Of a DNA stretch of 64,000 nt, positions 9,034 through 17,546 are shown one piece after another; the stretch's first letter is position 1; every line of letters begins with the position of its first letter. The stretch is from the NCBI GenBank assembly GCA_963676075.2, contig CAXXNZ010000030.1, positions 46,719-110,718 of the forward strand, written 5' to 3'. The stretch comes from JAHJQZ01 sp963676075. GTDB taxonomy: Bacteria; Pseudomonadota; Alphaproteobacteria; Rhizobiales; Devosiaceae. Under the pieces are notes generated by a model. The model saw only the letters and a list, made by a program, of their open reading frames with translations, did not search any database and was not told the origin of the DNA. Position numbers and translations under genes: made by a program.

Positions 9034-10029
9034 TCAGTGCTGGGCATCGAGCGCTTCATTGATCCATTCGTCGGCCTTGGCCGTCACTTCGTCATCGGGC
9101 AGCAGCAAGGGCGTATCGGGAACGATCAGGTCCTCGAAACCGGCCGGCGTCTCGGGCAGGTCCACCACCGGATACATCCAGTTGGTGTCCGGAATGATCG
9201 TCTGCGCCTCCGGCGTCACCAGCCAGGTGAGGAATTGCTGCGCCAGCTCCTTGTTGGGCGAGGACTTCAACACGCCGGCGACCTCGACCTGCATGTAATG
9301 GCCTTCCTCGAATGGCGCGGCGGCATAGTTCAAGTCGTTGTCGGCGACGATGTGATAGGCCGGCGAGGTGGTGTAGCTCAGCACCATGTCGGCTTCGCCC
9401 TTCAGGAACAGCGAATAGGCCGCCGACCAGTCGGGCGCCATGGTGACGACATGCGGCCACATGGCTTTCCAGACGCCCGCCGCCTTGTCGCCGTACGCTG
9501 CCTTGATCCACAGCACCAACCCGAGGCCGGGGGTGTCGGCGCGTGGGTCCTCGATGAGGATCTTGAGATCCTTGGCGGCGTTGAGCGCTTCAAAGCTCGT
9601 CGGCGGTTCAGGCAGCTTGGTGGTGTTGTAGATGAAGGCGAAATAGCCCCAGTCGAACGGGACGAACTCTTTGTCATCCCAGGCAATGGGCAGGTTGAGC
9701 CCGGAGGTATCGACGCCGCTTTCGGCGAACAGGCCGGTTGCCCGCGCCTGGCCGGTGACCGAGGTGTCGAGGCCGACAATGATGTCGGCGCTGGTCGATT
9801 TGCCCTCGAGCTGGACGCGCCGCAAGGCGCCGATCGAGGAATCGGTGGCAACGAAATTGACCGTGCAGCCGCACTTGGCCTCGAACGCCGCCTTGAGCTG
9901 CGGGCCGGGGCCCCAGTCGGCGGCAAAGGAGTCATAGGTGTAAATGGTGAGTTCGGGCTTGTCCGCGGCAAGAGCCGCGGGGCCGGACAGCGTCAGGAGC
10001 AAAGCTGCCAAAACAAGATTGCGGATCAT
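9034..10029 (-). CDS. thiB: Thiamine-binding periplasmic protein
   Basis: Solute-binding protein of the thiamine/TPP importer, 331 residues. A Sec signal peptide covers residues 1-21 and ends ALAA. The mature start (LTIYTYDSFAADWGPG) is typical of ThiB, as is the CGC pair that follows near residue 53 (KCGCTVNFV). AAGGA lies about 9-10 bases before the ATG. The leader of about 80 nt after the riboswitch can pair CTTTCG (10040-10045) with CGAAAG (10065-10070), covering the ribosome site, so control may be translational (inference). Confidence 0.95.
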   Translation of the reverse strand: MIRNLVLAALLLTLSGPAALAADKPELTIYTYDSFAADWGPGPQLKAAFEAKCGCTVNFVATDSSIGALRRVQLEGKSTSADIIVGLDTSVTGQARATGLFAESGVDTSGLNLPIAWDDKEFVPFDWGYFAFIYNTTKLPEPPTSFEALNAAKDLKILIEDPRADTPGLGLVLWIKAAYGDKAAGVWKAMWPHVVTMAPDWSAAYSLFLKGEADMVLSYTTSPAYHIVADNDLNYAAAPFEEGHYMQVEVAGVLKSSPNKELAQQFLTWLVTPEAQTIIPDTNWMYPVVDLPETPAGFEDLIVPDTPLLLPDDEVTAKADEWINEALDAQH

Positions 10030-10105
10030 TGTCCGTATCCTTTCGGTTTCGGCATGCGAGTGATCGAAAGTTTCGGCGGCAGGGGATCAACGAGACTGAC
10101 CGCTT

Positions 10106-10191
10106 GCCGTCTCGTACTTCCTCCGCCAGCATGACCTGGTTCAGGTTCCATGGGTTTTTCTCAGCCCTTTTGGGCACCCCAGCGAGACGGC
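10106..10191 (-). promoter_or_regulatory. TPP (THI-box) riboswitch upstream of thiBPQ
   Basis: Read on the minus strand, the conserved THI-box blocks appear in order: GGGGTGCC, GGCTGAGA, ACCC, GAACCTGA and CCAGGTCATGCTGG. The P1 stem is perfect: CGAGACGGC (10183-10191) pairs with GCCGTCTCG (10106-10114). It lies 77 nt before the thiB start. The aptamer binds thiamine pyrophosphate and normally turns the gene off when TPP is plentiful. Confidence 0.96.
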
Positions 10192-10217
10192 GCGACACTA
10201 GGTTAAGGAAAACCCCG

Positions 10218-10913
10218 ATGCAATCCCCCTCATCCAGCCACGGTGACGCGGTGGAGATCGTCAGCGACACGCCGGTGGTGATCGTCGGCGGTGGCGATCT
10301 CGATGCCGCGCTTCTCAACCGCTTCGCCAAGGACGGCGCCATGATCGTTGGCGCCGATGGCGGGGCGGACGCCGCGCTTGCCGCCGGAGTGACGCCGGAT
10401 CTGGTCATCGGCGACCTCGACTCGCTCTCGGACGTTTCGGCGTGGCAGCAAAGGACCCGCGTCATTCGCATCGCCGAACAGGAGACCACCGATTTCGAGA
10501 AGTGTCTTTACTCGGTTTCGGCACCGGTCACGCTGGCGCTCGGTATGACCGGCAAGCGCTTCGACCACACGCTTGCCGCCCTGCATGCGGTCACCCGCTA
10601 TGGCGGCGAACGGCGGATCATTCTTGTCGACGGTGTCGATGTGGCGCTCTCGCTCTCTGGCGGTTTCGATATCGATCTGCCGGCAGACACGCGGGTGTCC
10701 GTCTATCCGCTGGAAAGGGTGGATTTTGCCGGTTCCGAGGGGCTGGCCTACCCGCTGACCGGTTTGACCCTCATGCCGGGCCTCAGGACCGGCACCTCCA
10801 ACCGGGCGCTCGGCGGACCGGTCAGGATACGGACTGCGCCGGAATCGTCTGGTGTCTACCTTCTCGTGTTGCCGCTTAAGGCGCTCGATATACTCATTTC
10901 AGCCTCTCTGTAA
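10218..10913 (+). CDS. thiN: Thiamine pyrophosphokinase
   Basis: Transfers pyrophosphate from ATP to thiamine, giving TPP directly. The 231-residue protein shows the TPK catalytic motif GADGGADAALAAGVTPDLVIGDLDS near residues 42-67 (in two parts, GADGGAD and DLVIGDLDS) and GMTGKRFDHTLA near 110. The frame stays open upstream to 10029, but the ATG at 10218 has AAGGA 8 bases upstream. It is divergent from thiBPQ, so it makes the ligand sensed by the riboswitch on the other strand. Confidence 0.93.
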   Translation: MQSPSSSHGDAVEIVSDTPVVIVGGGDLDAALLNRFAKDGAMIVGADGGADAALAAGVTPDLVIGDLDSLSDVSAWQQRTRVIRIAEQETTDFEKCLYSVSAPVTLALGMTGKRFDHTLAALHAVTRYGGERRIILVDGVDVALSLSGGFDIDLPADTRVSVYPLERVDFAGSEGLAYPLTGLTLMPGLRTGTSNRALGGPVRIRTAPESSGVYLLVLPLKALDILISASL

Positions 10914-11110
10914 AAAATTGACAATTTGACGCGCCCACTGCGCGGTTCTGTCATTGGCTTGATGAACGAATTCATGCGATTTGTTTGATCAGTGTCATTC
11001 CGGGGCGTCCTTCAATGCTCTAGAAGACGCCTCGAACGTTCTGGACCGGAAAATCGGCGGGAACGGCGCGGCTTTTGCTGCCGCTGAAAATACTTAGGGA
11101 GGAAGACCAA

Positions 11111-11662
11111 ATGAAACTTGCCAATCCGGCACCGCTCGGGCTGACGGGCTTTGCCCTGACGACCTGCATGCTTTCAATGGTGAATGCCGGACTGTTCCCC
11201 GGTGAGGCTGTCCCCATGGTGCTTGCCAGTGCCTTTGCCTTTGGCGGCACGGCCCAGATATTGGCCGGCCTGATGGAAATGCCGCGCGGCAACACTTTCG
11301 GTTTTGTGGCGTTCAGCTCCTACGGGGCCTTCTGGTGGACCTACGCGCTGTTCATGCTGTTCTTCGCCGAAGGCGTACCTGGCTCCTTCGTCGGCTGGTG
11401 GCTGCTGCTCTGGGGATTCTTCACCCTGATGATGTGGTTTGCATCGCTTCCGCTCAATCGCGCCCTGCAGTCGGTGTTCCTGGCGCTGTGGATCACCTTC
11501 TTCCTGCTGGCGATCAAGGACCTGACCGGCATCGACTGGATTGGCGTGCTCGGCGGCTACATGGGCCTGCTGACAGCGGCTCTGGCTTTCTACCTGGCCG
11601 CAGCCGAGATCATCAACGAAACCCATGGGCGCACCATTCTGCCGATCGGCGCCAAGGGCTGA
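11111..11662 (+). CDS. satP: Acetate uptake permease, GPR1/FUN34/YaaH family
   Basis: A 183-residue membrane protein with six helices of the SatP (YaaH) family, which imports acetate and succinate with protons. The family signature is the N-terminal motif NPAPLGLTGFALT (residues 5-17), followed by FGGTAQILAG and a WWTYA segment. GGGAGGAAG lies just before the chosen ATG; the frame extends 12 codons further without a better start. It stands alone, with about 200 bp of non-coding DNA upstream. Confidence 0.9.
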   Translation: MKLANPAPLGLTGFALTTCMLSMVNAGLFPGEAVPMVLASAFAFGGTAQILAGLMEMPRGNTFGFVAFSSYGAFWWTYALFMLFFAEGVPGSFVGWWLLLWGFFTLMMWFASLPLNRALQSVFLALWITFFLLAIKDLTGIDWIGVLGGYMGLLTAALAFYLAAAEIINETHGRTILPIGAKG

Positions 11663-11876
11663 CCGGACACGCCGGGAACGGAGAGCTTGCGTCTTCCCGT
11701 TCCCCTGCCGGCGGGTGGTGACCCGCAGGCAACACCCCTTCGCGCCGGCGTCCGCAGCGCCTGCGCAGGACGTCATCAGGTGACGTCAAAACCGGATCTG
11801 TCCGGGGGCATTTCGCAGCGTCAGATCGCGCGGCGCCCGGACAGGTTCCGTCGAGTAGACGGACTATAGGGGGGGA

Positions 11877-11915
11877 GCGGCGGCGCTTCGGCGTCGCCGC
11901 AACTTTGCTGTTTTT
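11877..11915 (+). terminator. TTCG-loop hairpin with T-rich tail
   Basis: GCGGCGGCGC (11877-11886) and GCGTCGCCGC (11891-11900) pair with one G-T wobble around a TTCG loop, and a T-rich tail ending in TTTTT follows. It could end transcription from satP, about 215 bp upstream. Confidence 0.4.
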
Positions 11916-11993
11916 CATGGTCGTGGACACAGTGACAGCAAAGGCGCGGAGGAATGGTCTAGGCGCGCCTGTGTTCAGATGTCGGGTTCTGCG

Positions 11994-12028
11994 CAAAAGC
12001 AAAACCCCGGCACGGTTGCGCCAGGGTT
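11994..12028 (-). terminator. rpoH terminator
   Basis: On the minus strand AACCCTGGC pairs with GCCGGGGTT (one wobble) around an 8-nt loop and runs into TTGCTTTT. It lies 29 bp after the rpoH stop and has the form of an intrinsic terminator. Confidence 0.75.
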
Positions 12029-12056
12029 CACATGATCGACCAACTTGCTGAACGCC

Positions 12057-12947
12057 TCAGGCGTCCTCGGTTTCTTCCTGGCGCTCACGGACGGCTTTCT
12101 GCACCGCCTCCTGCACCTTTTCGAAGGCACGCACCTCAATCTGGCGGATGCGCTCGCGCGAGACATTGTGCTCCTGGGCCAGTTCTTCCAGCGTCAGCGG
12201 ATTGTCGCGCAGGCGACGTGCCTCGAAAATGGCGCGCTCGCGCTCGTTGAGAACATTGAGGGCCTCGGACAGCAAGGCCATCCGGTCGTCCTTTTCCTCA
12301 CTGTCGCCGAGCACTTCTTCCTGGTTCGGCGTCTCGTCCTGCAGCCAGTCCTGCCACTGGGTCGAGCCTTCGTCGGTGCGCATCGGCGCATTGAGCGAGG
12401 AATCGCCGGAAAGCCGCGCGTTCATCGCCACGACCTCGTCTTCCGAGACATGCAGCGTCGTGGCGATCTGCTTGATCTGGTCGGGATGGAGCGACCCGTT
12501 GTCGAGGGCGGCGATCTGGCCCTTGATGCGGCGAAGGTTGAAGAACAGGCGCTTTTGCGCCGCTGTGGTGCCGATCTTCACCAGCGACCACGACCTGAGG
12601 ACATATTCCTGGATGGCGGCGCGGATCCACCACATGGCGTAAGTGGCAAGCCGGAAGCCCTTGTCGGGCTCGAAACGCTTGACCGCGTGCATCAGCCCGA
12701 CATTGCCTTCGGAAATGACTTCCGAGACCGGAAGGCCGTAGCCGCGATAGCCCATGGCGATCTTGGCCACGAGGCGCAAATGCGAGGTGATGAGCTTGTG
12801 AGCCGCTTCCGGGTCTTCATGCTCCCGGTAGCGCTTGGCCAGCATGAATTCTTCGTCCGGCTCCAACATAGGAAACTTGCGAATTTCCTGAAGATAGCGA
12901 GACAGCCCGCCTTCGCTCGACAGGACGGGCAAATTGGTTTGGGTCAT
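12057..12947 (-). CDS. rpoH: Heat-shock sigma factor RpoH (sigma-32)
   Basis: A 296-residue group 3 sigma factor that directs RNA polymerase to heat-shock promoters. Region 2 lies near residues 50-125 (GNVGLMHAVKRFEPDKGFR, ATYAMWWIRAAIQEY). The RpoH box AQKRLFFNLRR follows near 133, and region 4 near 225-285 ends with the helix-turn-helix NVSRERIRQIEVRAFEK. GGGGGA precedes the ATG. An intrinsic terminator follows. The 184-bp leader region holds a GGCACGT/ACGTGCC inverted repeat. Placement beside rluD is common in alphaproteobacteria. Confidence 0.97.
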   Translation of the reverse strand: MTQTNLPVLSSEGGLSRYLQEIRKFPMLEPDEEFMLAKRYREHEDPEAAHKLITSHLRLVAKIAMGYRGYGLPVSEVISEGNVGLMHAVKRFEPDKGFRLATYAMWWIRAAIQEYVLRSWSLVKIGTTAAQKRLFFNLRRIKGQIAALDNGSLHPDQIKQIATTLHVSEDEVVAMNARLSGDSSLNAPMRTDEGSTQWQDWLQDETPNQEEVLGDSEEKDDRMALLSEALNVLNERERAIFEARRLRDNPLTLEELAQEHNVSRERIRQIEVRAFEKVQEAVQKAVRERQEETEDA

Positions 12948-12993
12948 TACAATCCCCCTGAGGCACGCCCCCGAAGGCGACGAGCCGGTTCAT

Positions 12994-13018
12994 GGCACGT
13001 CCTTGATCGGCACGTGCC
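12994..13018 (-). promoter_or_regulatory. Inverted repeat in the rpoH leader
   Basis: GGCACGT (12994-13000) and ACGTGCC (13012-13018) form a 7-bp inverted repeat; the right arm also belongs to a perfect 10-bp palindrome, GGCACGTGCC. It is 47-71 bp upstream of rpoH. Either an mRNA stem or a protein site is possible. Confidence 0.35.
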
Positions 13019-13131
13019 GGGCAAACAGATATCACCATATAGGCAGGAATTTGTTCATTTCACCCCCTGCAACCGCTTCAATCGCAACAAGGTGATTAAC
13101 CGCTTACCAGCCCCCGCCCGAAAAACAGGGC

Positions 13132-14157
13132 TCAGCGCCGTTTCGGCACCGCCTGATTGTAGGGCGACAGCGTCTGTTCGAGCTTGCCGAGATCTGCCGG
13201 CAGGTCCGATTCAAACACCATTTCCTCGCCGGTTTTCGGGTGCTCGAACCCCAAAAGCCGCGCATGCAGGGCCTGGTGTCCCAGTCCGGTGATGACTGCG
13301 GCCAGGTTGTCGGGCAGGCGGTTCACCTTGGTGGCAAAGCCCGGGGCATAAAGCTGATCGGACAGCAGCGGATGCCCCATGTGGGCCATGTGGACGCGGA
13401 TCTGGTGCGTACGTCCGGTTTCGAGCAGGCAATCGATGCGCGTGATGTCCCACCCCTCGCCCTGGTAGCGCGCAACGGTCTCGTAATGGGTGATGGCCTC
13501 GCGGCCGTCCTTCCTGACCGCCTGTTTCAGCCGGTTGTTGGCATCGCGCCCCAGCGGAGCGGAAATGGTGCCGGTGTGCGCCTGCACCCGTCCCCATGCG
13601 AACGCCGTGTAGATACGCTCGAGCGGGCCGGTGCGGCCATGATCGGCGAATTGCTGCTGCAGATTGTGAAGGGTGCGCTCGGTCTTGGCGACAACCATCA
13701 CCCCGGAGGTGTCCTTGTCGAGGCGGTGTACGATGCCGGGCCGTTTGACGCCGCCGATGCCGACAAGCGTATCGCCGCAATGATGGAGCAGGGCGTTGAC
13801 CAGCGTGCCAGAGGGCGAGCCGGGGGCCGGGTGGACGACCATGCCGACCGGCTTGTCGATGACGATCAGGTACTGATCCTCGTAAAGCACGGTGAGCGGG
13901 ATGTTCTCGGGCTTGGGTTCGGCGTCCTCGGGCTGCGGGGCGACAAGCACCGCCAGATCGCCCTCGCTCATCTTGAATTTCGGCTCCCCACACTGGGCGC
14001 CATTGACCGAAACGGCGCCCTTGAGGATCAAATCCTTGATGCGGTTGCGGCTGAAATCTGCCAGCGCCCCGGCCAGAAAGGCATCGAGGCGTTTGCCAGC
14101 GTCTTCGAGGCCGGCTACAACCTCGAACGCGAATTCCTCGCCGAAATCATCGACCAT
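13132..14157 (-). CDS. rluD: Large-subunit rRNA pseudouridine synthase, RluD type
   Basis: Converts uridines of 23S rRNA to pseudouridine. The 341-residue protein has an S4 RNA-binding domain at about 20-80 (GKRLDAFLAGAL, SRNRIKDLILKGAVSVNG). The RluA-family catalytic motif HRLDKDTSG follows near 150, with the key Asp. The ATG at 14157 is chosen; an open frame to 14262 gives an unrelated extension. This start codon shares two bases with the start of the divergent gene at 14156 (CATG). rpoH lies 184 bp downstream on the same strand. Confidence 0.92.
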   Translation of the reverse strand: MVDDFGEEFAFEVVAGLEDAGKRLDAFLAGALADFSRNRIKDLILKGAVSVNGAQCGEPKFKMSEGDLAVLVAPQPEDAEPKPENIPLTVLYEDQYLIVIDKPVGMVVHPAPGSPSGTLVNALLHHCGDTLVGIGGVKRPGIVHRLDKDTSGVMVVAKTERTLHNLQQQFADHGRTGPLERIYTAFAWGRVQAHTGTISAPLGRDANNRLKQAVRKDGREAITHYETVARYQGEGWDITRIDCLLETGRTHQIRVHMAHMGHPLLSDQLYAPGFATKVNRLPDNLAAVITGLGHQALHARLLGFEHPKTGEEMVFESDLPADLGKLEQTLSPYNQAVPKRR

Positions 14158-14509
14158 GTCACAATCCGATCCGAAAACTGAACAGCCCGAAGACGAACTG
14201 CCGCCCGATGCAAAGGCCATCATCATGAAGGCGCGGCGATCCTTCGGGGTCTCGATCGCCATCCTGCTTTTGGGGTTTATCGCTGTTGTCGGTGCGCTTG
14301 TCTATCGCGCCTACCGCGACAGTGGCGAACCGGATACGCGCTACGCACTTGAGCAGGCCATTCTGCCAGCGGGAGCCGACCTGGTTTCTGCCTCAACGGC
14401 GGAAGGAATGGTGACGCTGGCCTATACGATCGACGGCAAGACCGAGATCCGTATCCTGGACGGCAAGACCGGCGAACTCGTCAGCCAGTTCGCGGTGGTC
14501 GCGGAATAA
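14156..14509 (+). CDS. Small single-pass membrane protein beside rluD
   Basis: A 117-residue protein with an acidic N-terminus, one membrane helix at about 32-54 (SIAILLLGFIAVVGALVYR) and a C-terminal domain of about 60 residues with repeated beta-like strands (MVTLAYTIDGKTEIRIL). It resembles in size and place the DUF6476-type proteins beside rluD in alphaproteobacteria, but I am not certain. The start at 14156 has no clear ribosome site; an ATG at 14225 with AAAGG 8 bases upstream is the alternative and would remove the first 23 residues. It converges with the coiled-coil gene, 4 bp apart. Confidence 0.7.
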   Translation: MSQSDPKTEQPEDELPPDAKAIIMKARRSFGVSIAILLLGFIAVVGALVYRAYRDSGEPDTRYALEQAILPAGADLVSASTAEGMVTLAYTIDGKTEIRILDGKTGELVSQFAVVAE

Positions 14510-14513
14510 CCTA

Positions 14514-15644
14514 CTATTGCCGCGCCTGGATTTCCCGCAGCGCCGCCATGCGGTCCGACAGGGTGCTGCGGCGTGAGGGGTCGACGCTCGCTTCGGCCAG
14601 TTCCGGCTCGGAAAACGCATCGTCGTCGGCGAACTTGCGGATCTTGTCGAACAGGCTTTCCTCGTCCGCCGGCGCCACGCCGCCATCGACGGCATAGACC
14701 AGACGGCTGACATCGGAGGCGATGTCGTTGAGCCGCTCGCGCAGATGGGCCAGATCGACGCGCTCGTCCTCCCAGCCGTCGAGAACGGAGTTCTCGATCT
14801 CCTGGATTTTCTGGCGCAGGGTTTCGGCCTCTTCTTCCAGCGTCAGCTTCTCCGCCAGCAGCTCGGCATGGCGATCGTCTTCGCTCGCCAGCGTCTGCTC
14901 GGTTTCGTGCAACAGCGAATTGAGTCGGTTCTCTGCGCTGGCAATGCGCGCCTCGGCCTCGGTCAGGGCCATTGACGAGGCGTCGGTCTCATCGGACTTG
15001 CGCGACAGCGCCTGCCGCAACTCGCTGACGGCCCGGGCCGCCGCGCTCGAATCCTGTTCGGCGTTTTCGAGCCGCCGCAACAGTTGCCGGGCCTGGGTCT
15101 CGAAGAAATTGGCCCGGTCGCGCTCGGCCGTCAGATCGGCATAGAGCTGGTCGATATCGGGGACGTTGGAGAATTCGCCACCACCGCGCGCCGACTCGAG
15201 TTCGTCCGACAGGTTGGCGTAATCCCGGTCGCGCATTCTCAGGCGCTGCGCCAGATCGGCGCCATGCTTTTCGAGCTCCATGATGCGCGATTTGAGCTCG
15301 TTTTCGCGCTGTTCCAGTTCCTCGACGATGGTCAGCTTCTCGTCGCGCTCGGACTTGGCCTGGGCCAGTTCGGCCTTGCGATGGGTAATCTCGACGACCT
15401 GCTCGGCGAGCCGGGACCTCAGGGATTCGACATTGCGCTCGAGCCGACGGGTCGACAGCGCGAATTCGGCACGCAACTGGTCCTTGTCGGCGCGGAACTC
15501 CGCCATGGTGATCGGTGTTGCCGCCTCGATACGCTTCTTGGTCAGCCGGACGGCACGTCGCCAGACGGCCGGCACGATCATCAGCGCCAGCAAGCTGGCG
15601 GCGAGAAACCCAAGGACAAAATACATTATCGTCTCGATCAGCAT
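14514..15644 (-). CDS. Membrane-anchored coiled-coil protein
   Basis: A 376-residue protein with an N-terminal membrane helix (residues 8-27, FVLGFLAASLLALMIVPAVW), a short basic stretch, then a heptad-rich coiled coil from about 60 to 315, and a disordered acidic tail. The segment after the helix (RLTKKRIEAATPITMAEFRA) looks conserved in Rhizobiales. It should be held at the inner membrane with a long cytoplasmic rod, an architecture seen in envelope or division scaffolds. No enzymatic motif is present and I do not assign a function. GGGAA precedes the ATG. Confidence 0.75.
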   Translation of the reverse strand: MLIETIMYFVLGFLAASLLALMIVPAVWRRAVRLTKKRIEAATPITMAEFRADKDQLRAEFALSTRRLERNVESLRSRLAEQVVEITHRKAELAQAKSERDEKLTIVEELEQRENELKSRIMELEKHGADLAQRLRMRDRDYANLSDELESARGGGEFSNVPDIDQLYADLTAERDRANFFETQARQLLRRLENAEQDSSAAARAVSELRQALSRKSDETDASSMALTEAEARIASAENRLNSLLHETEQTLASEDDRHAELLAEKLTLEEEAETLRQKIQEIENSVLDGWEDERVDLAHLRERLNDIASDVSRLVYAVDGGVAPADEESLFDKIRKFADDDAFSEPELAEASVDPSRRSTLSDRMAALREIQARQ

Positions 15645-15887
15645 CGATGTTCCCGTCGCGTTTCGGGACTGTGGTGCACAAAGTCACTGCGTGGCCGGCA
15701 AGCATCGCAGAGTACACTGCTAAAGGCCATGTTTACCTCTTATTAACCTTACCGGAAAGTGAATGGATCCCTATGCCCGTGCAACAAACTGGCTTGCGCA
15801 CCAGCGACAGCACGCTCGAAATGCGGGATCGTGCGTGCTAAAAGCCGCGAACCTGACGATGCGGGGATCCTGGGAGACCCAAGCCAA

Positions 15888-17342
15888 GTGCAACCATTGC
15901 AAGCAAGTTTCGTTGCCTATGCCTGCGGACTCGCCGGACTAAACCTGTCCGTGGCCATGCTCGCGCCGATGACCATCGACCTGATCGATGGAAACCCGGA
16001 CTGGCAGGCTTTCCTGGTGTCGATGCTGGCGCTGGGCTTTGTCTCGCTGATGATGGTGCTGACGACCATGGGCCGCAGACCGCCGTTCAGCCGGCGCATG
16101 GGCTTTCTGCTGGTCAACGCGCTGTGGCTGTTCGTGAGCATCGGCGCCACTTTGCCCTTCATGCTGTCGGAACTCAATCTGAGCCTCACGAACGCCCTGT
16201 TCGAATCCGTTTCCGGCCTGACCACAACCGGCGCCACGATTTTGACCGGACTCGATAACATGCCGCGCGGTATTCTGCTCTGGCGCTCGCTTCTGCACTG
16301 GATCGGCGGCATCGGCATCATCGCCATGAGCCTTATGATCATGCCGTTCCTGCGGGTTGGCGGCATGCAGGTGTTCAAGATGGAGTCCTCGGCGCAGGAA
16401 GACCGGCCGGAGGCGCGCTTCTCGCAGTTCGTCATCGATATCCTGCTTGTCTATATCGTTCTGACCCTGGCCTGTACGCTCGCCTACCACCTCGCCGGTA
16501 TGACCAAGTTCGATGCGCTCAACCACGCCATGTCGACACTGGCGACGGGCGGGTTCTCGACCCACGACACCTCGATGATCAACTACGGCACTCCGGTGCA
16601 TCTGGTGGCGATCGTGTTCATGCTTGCCGGCGCCATGCCGTTTTTCGCCATCTTGCGGGCAATGGCGGCGCGCGACATCAAGCTGGCCTATGATCCGCAG
16701 ATCCCGGTTCTGATGAGCTTCGTCGCTGTTTTCTCGCTGCTCGCGTTCATCGAAGGACGGGATACGGCGCACCTTTCCAGCTATTTCAAGGTGCTGGTCG
16801 AATCGATCTTCTCCGTCGTTTCGATCATCACGACGACCGGTTTTGCCTCGGTCGACTACCTCACCTGGGGGCCGTTCGCGGCGGGGTTGTTCTATGCCAT
16901 CTCGTTCTTCGGCGGCTGCACCGGTTCGACAGCCGGCGGCGCCAAGGCGTTTCGCATCATCATCATGGCCAAGGGCCTGCATCAGAGCCTGAAGGAACTT
17001 GTGTTCCCGCGCGCCGTCACGACTCTCAAATACATGGGCAAGCAGGTGCCGGACTCGGTCGTTCGTTCCGTCGGACTGTTCCTGGCCGTCTATTTGTCCG
17101 CCATTGTTCTCGGCACGGCGGCGCTGTCGGCTACCGAACTCGACATGGGCACCGCCGCCTCCGCCGTGGTCTCGGCGCTCGCCAATGTTGGCCCGGGCAC
17201 GACCGAACTGATCGGGCCGTCAGGCAATTATCAAAGCCTGCCGGACACGGCCAAGTGGATCCTGACGTTCCTGATGCTGCTCGGGCGTCTCGACATCATG
17301 ACGCTGCTGGTGCTGACCACCCCGACCTTCTGGCGCGGGTGA
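15888..17342 (+). CDS. trkH: Potassium uptake protein TrkH
   Basis: The K+-translocating membrane subunit of the Trk system, about ten helices with four pore-loop repeats; examples are TTTGATILTGLDNMPRG near residue 120, STLATGGFSTHD near 220 and FGGCTGSTAGGAKAFR near 345. The open frame begins at 15759, but the first 43 residues do not resemble TrkH. The GTG at 15888 with GGGAG upstream gives 484 residues, the usual family length. TrkA is not in the window. A TTTA-N7-TTAA sequence near 15730 is a weak CtrA-like match. Confidence 0.9.
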   Translation: MQPLQASFVAYACGLAGLNLSVAMLAPMTIDLIDGNPDWQAFLVSMLALGFVSLMMVLTTMGRRPPFSRRMGFLLVNALWLFVSIGATLPFMLSELNLSLTNALFESVSGLTTTGATILTGLDNMPRGILLWRSLLHWIGGIGIIAMSLMIMPFLRVGGMQVFKMESSAQEDRPEARFSQFVIDILLVYIVLTLACTLAYHLAGMTKFDALNHAMSTLATGGFSTHDTSMINYGTPVHLVAIVFMLAGAMPFFAILRAMAARDIKLAYDPQIPVLMSFVAVFSLLAFIEGRDTAHLSSYFKVLVESIFSVVSIITTTGFASVDYLTWGPFAAGLFYAISFFGGCTGSTAGGAKAFRIIIMAKGLHQSLKELVFPRAVTTLKYMGKQVPDSVVRSVGLFLAVYLSAIVLGTAALSATELDMGTAASAVVSALANVGPGTTELIGPSGNYQSLPDTAKWILTFLMLLGRLDIMTLLVLTTPTFWRG

Positions 17343-17383
17343 TCCAGCCGCCCATCTCTCTTTTAGCTGAATGACGTGCCACG

Positions 17384-17412
17384 AAAAAAGGCCGCCGGTA
17401 CTACCGGCGGCC
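17384..17412 (-). terminator. Intrinsic terminator of eipA
   Basis: GGCCGCCGGTA and TACCGGCGGCC form an 11-bp perfect inverted repeat; on the minus strand it runs straight into TTTTTT. It lies about 130 bp after eipA. The stem also faces trkH but has no T-run on the plus strand. Confidence 0.85.
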
Positions 17413-17489
17413 CTGTTCATTCCGACCTGATTGACGCCCTGGCCAGTATCACCTCTAGAAAGAAGCAGAACGCAGGGCCCAGGCTCTTG

Positions 17490-17546
17490 AGTGGTCGCAT
17501 GTGCGAACCGGAAAAGTGCAATCCACTTTTCCTGAACACGCTCTAG
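17490..17546 (-). repeat. Dispersed Rhizobiales-type palindromic repeat, copy 1
   Basis: Read on the minus strand it begins CTAGAGCGTGTTCAGG, then has GGAAAAGT and ACTTTTCC arms around a short centre, and continues to ATGCGACCA. Its layout matches the copy at 54770 (CTAGAGC start, shared AGTGGAT and ATGCGAC). The TAG of CTAGAGC is the eipA stop codon. Confidence 0.65.

Larger units (their letters stand above)
11663..12056. other. Intergenic region between satP and rpoH
   Basis: No convincing gene in this 394-bp stretch. It holds a hairpin at 11674-11704 (GGGAACGG/CCGTTCCC, no T-run), a GC-rich TTCG-loop hairpin at 11877-11900, and the rpoH terminator at 11994-12028. A 129-residue minus-strand frame here is low-complexity and lacks a ribosome site. 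Confidence 0.6.

Noticed and set aside
11613..12002. 129-codon minus-strand frame after satP
   Set aside because: Arg/Pro-rich random-looking translation, crossing hairpins and the rpoH terminator.
12045..13292. 415-codon plus-strand frame across rpoH
   Set aside because: Mirror of the rpoH sequence without a start signal; rpoH and its terminator explain the region.
15727..15745. CtrA box upstream of trkH (TTTA-N7-TTAA)
   Set aside because: Matches loosely, in an AT-rich spot far from the chosen start and not supported by gene function.
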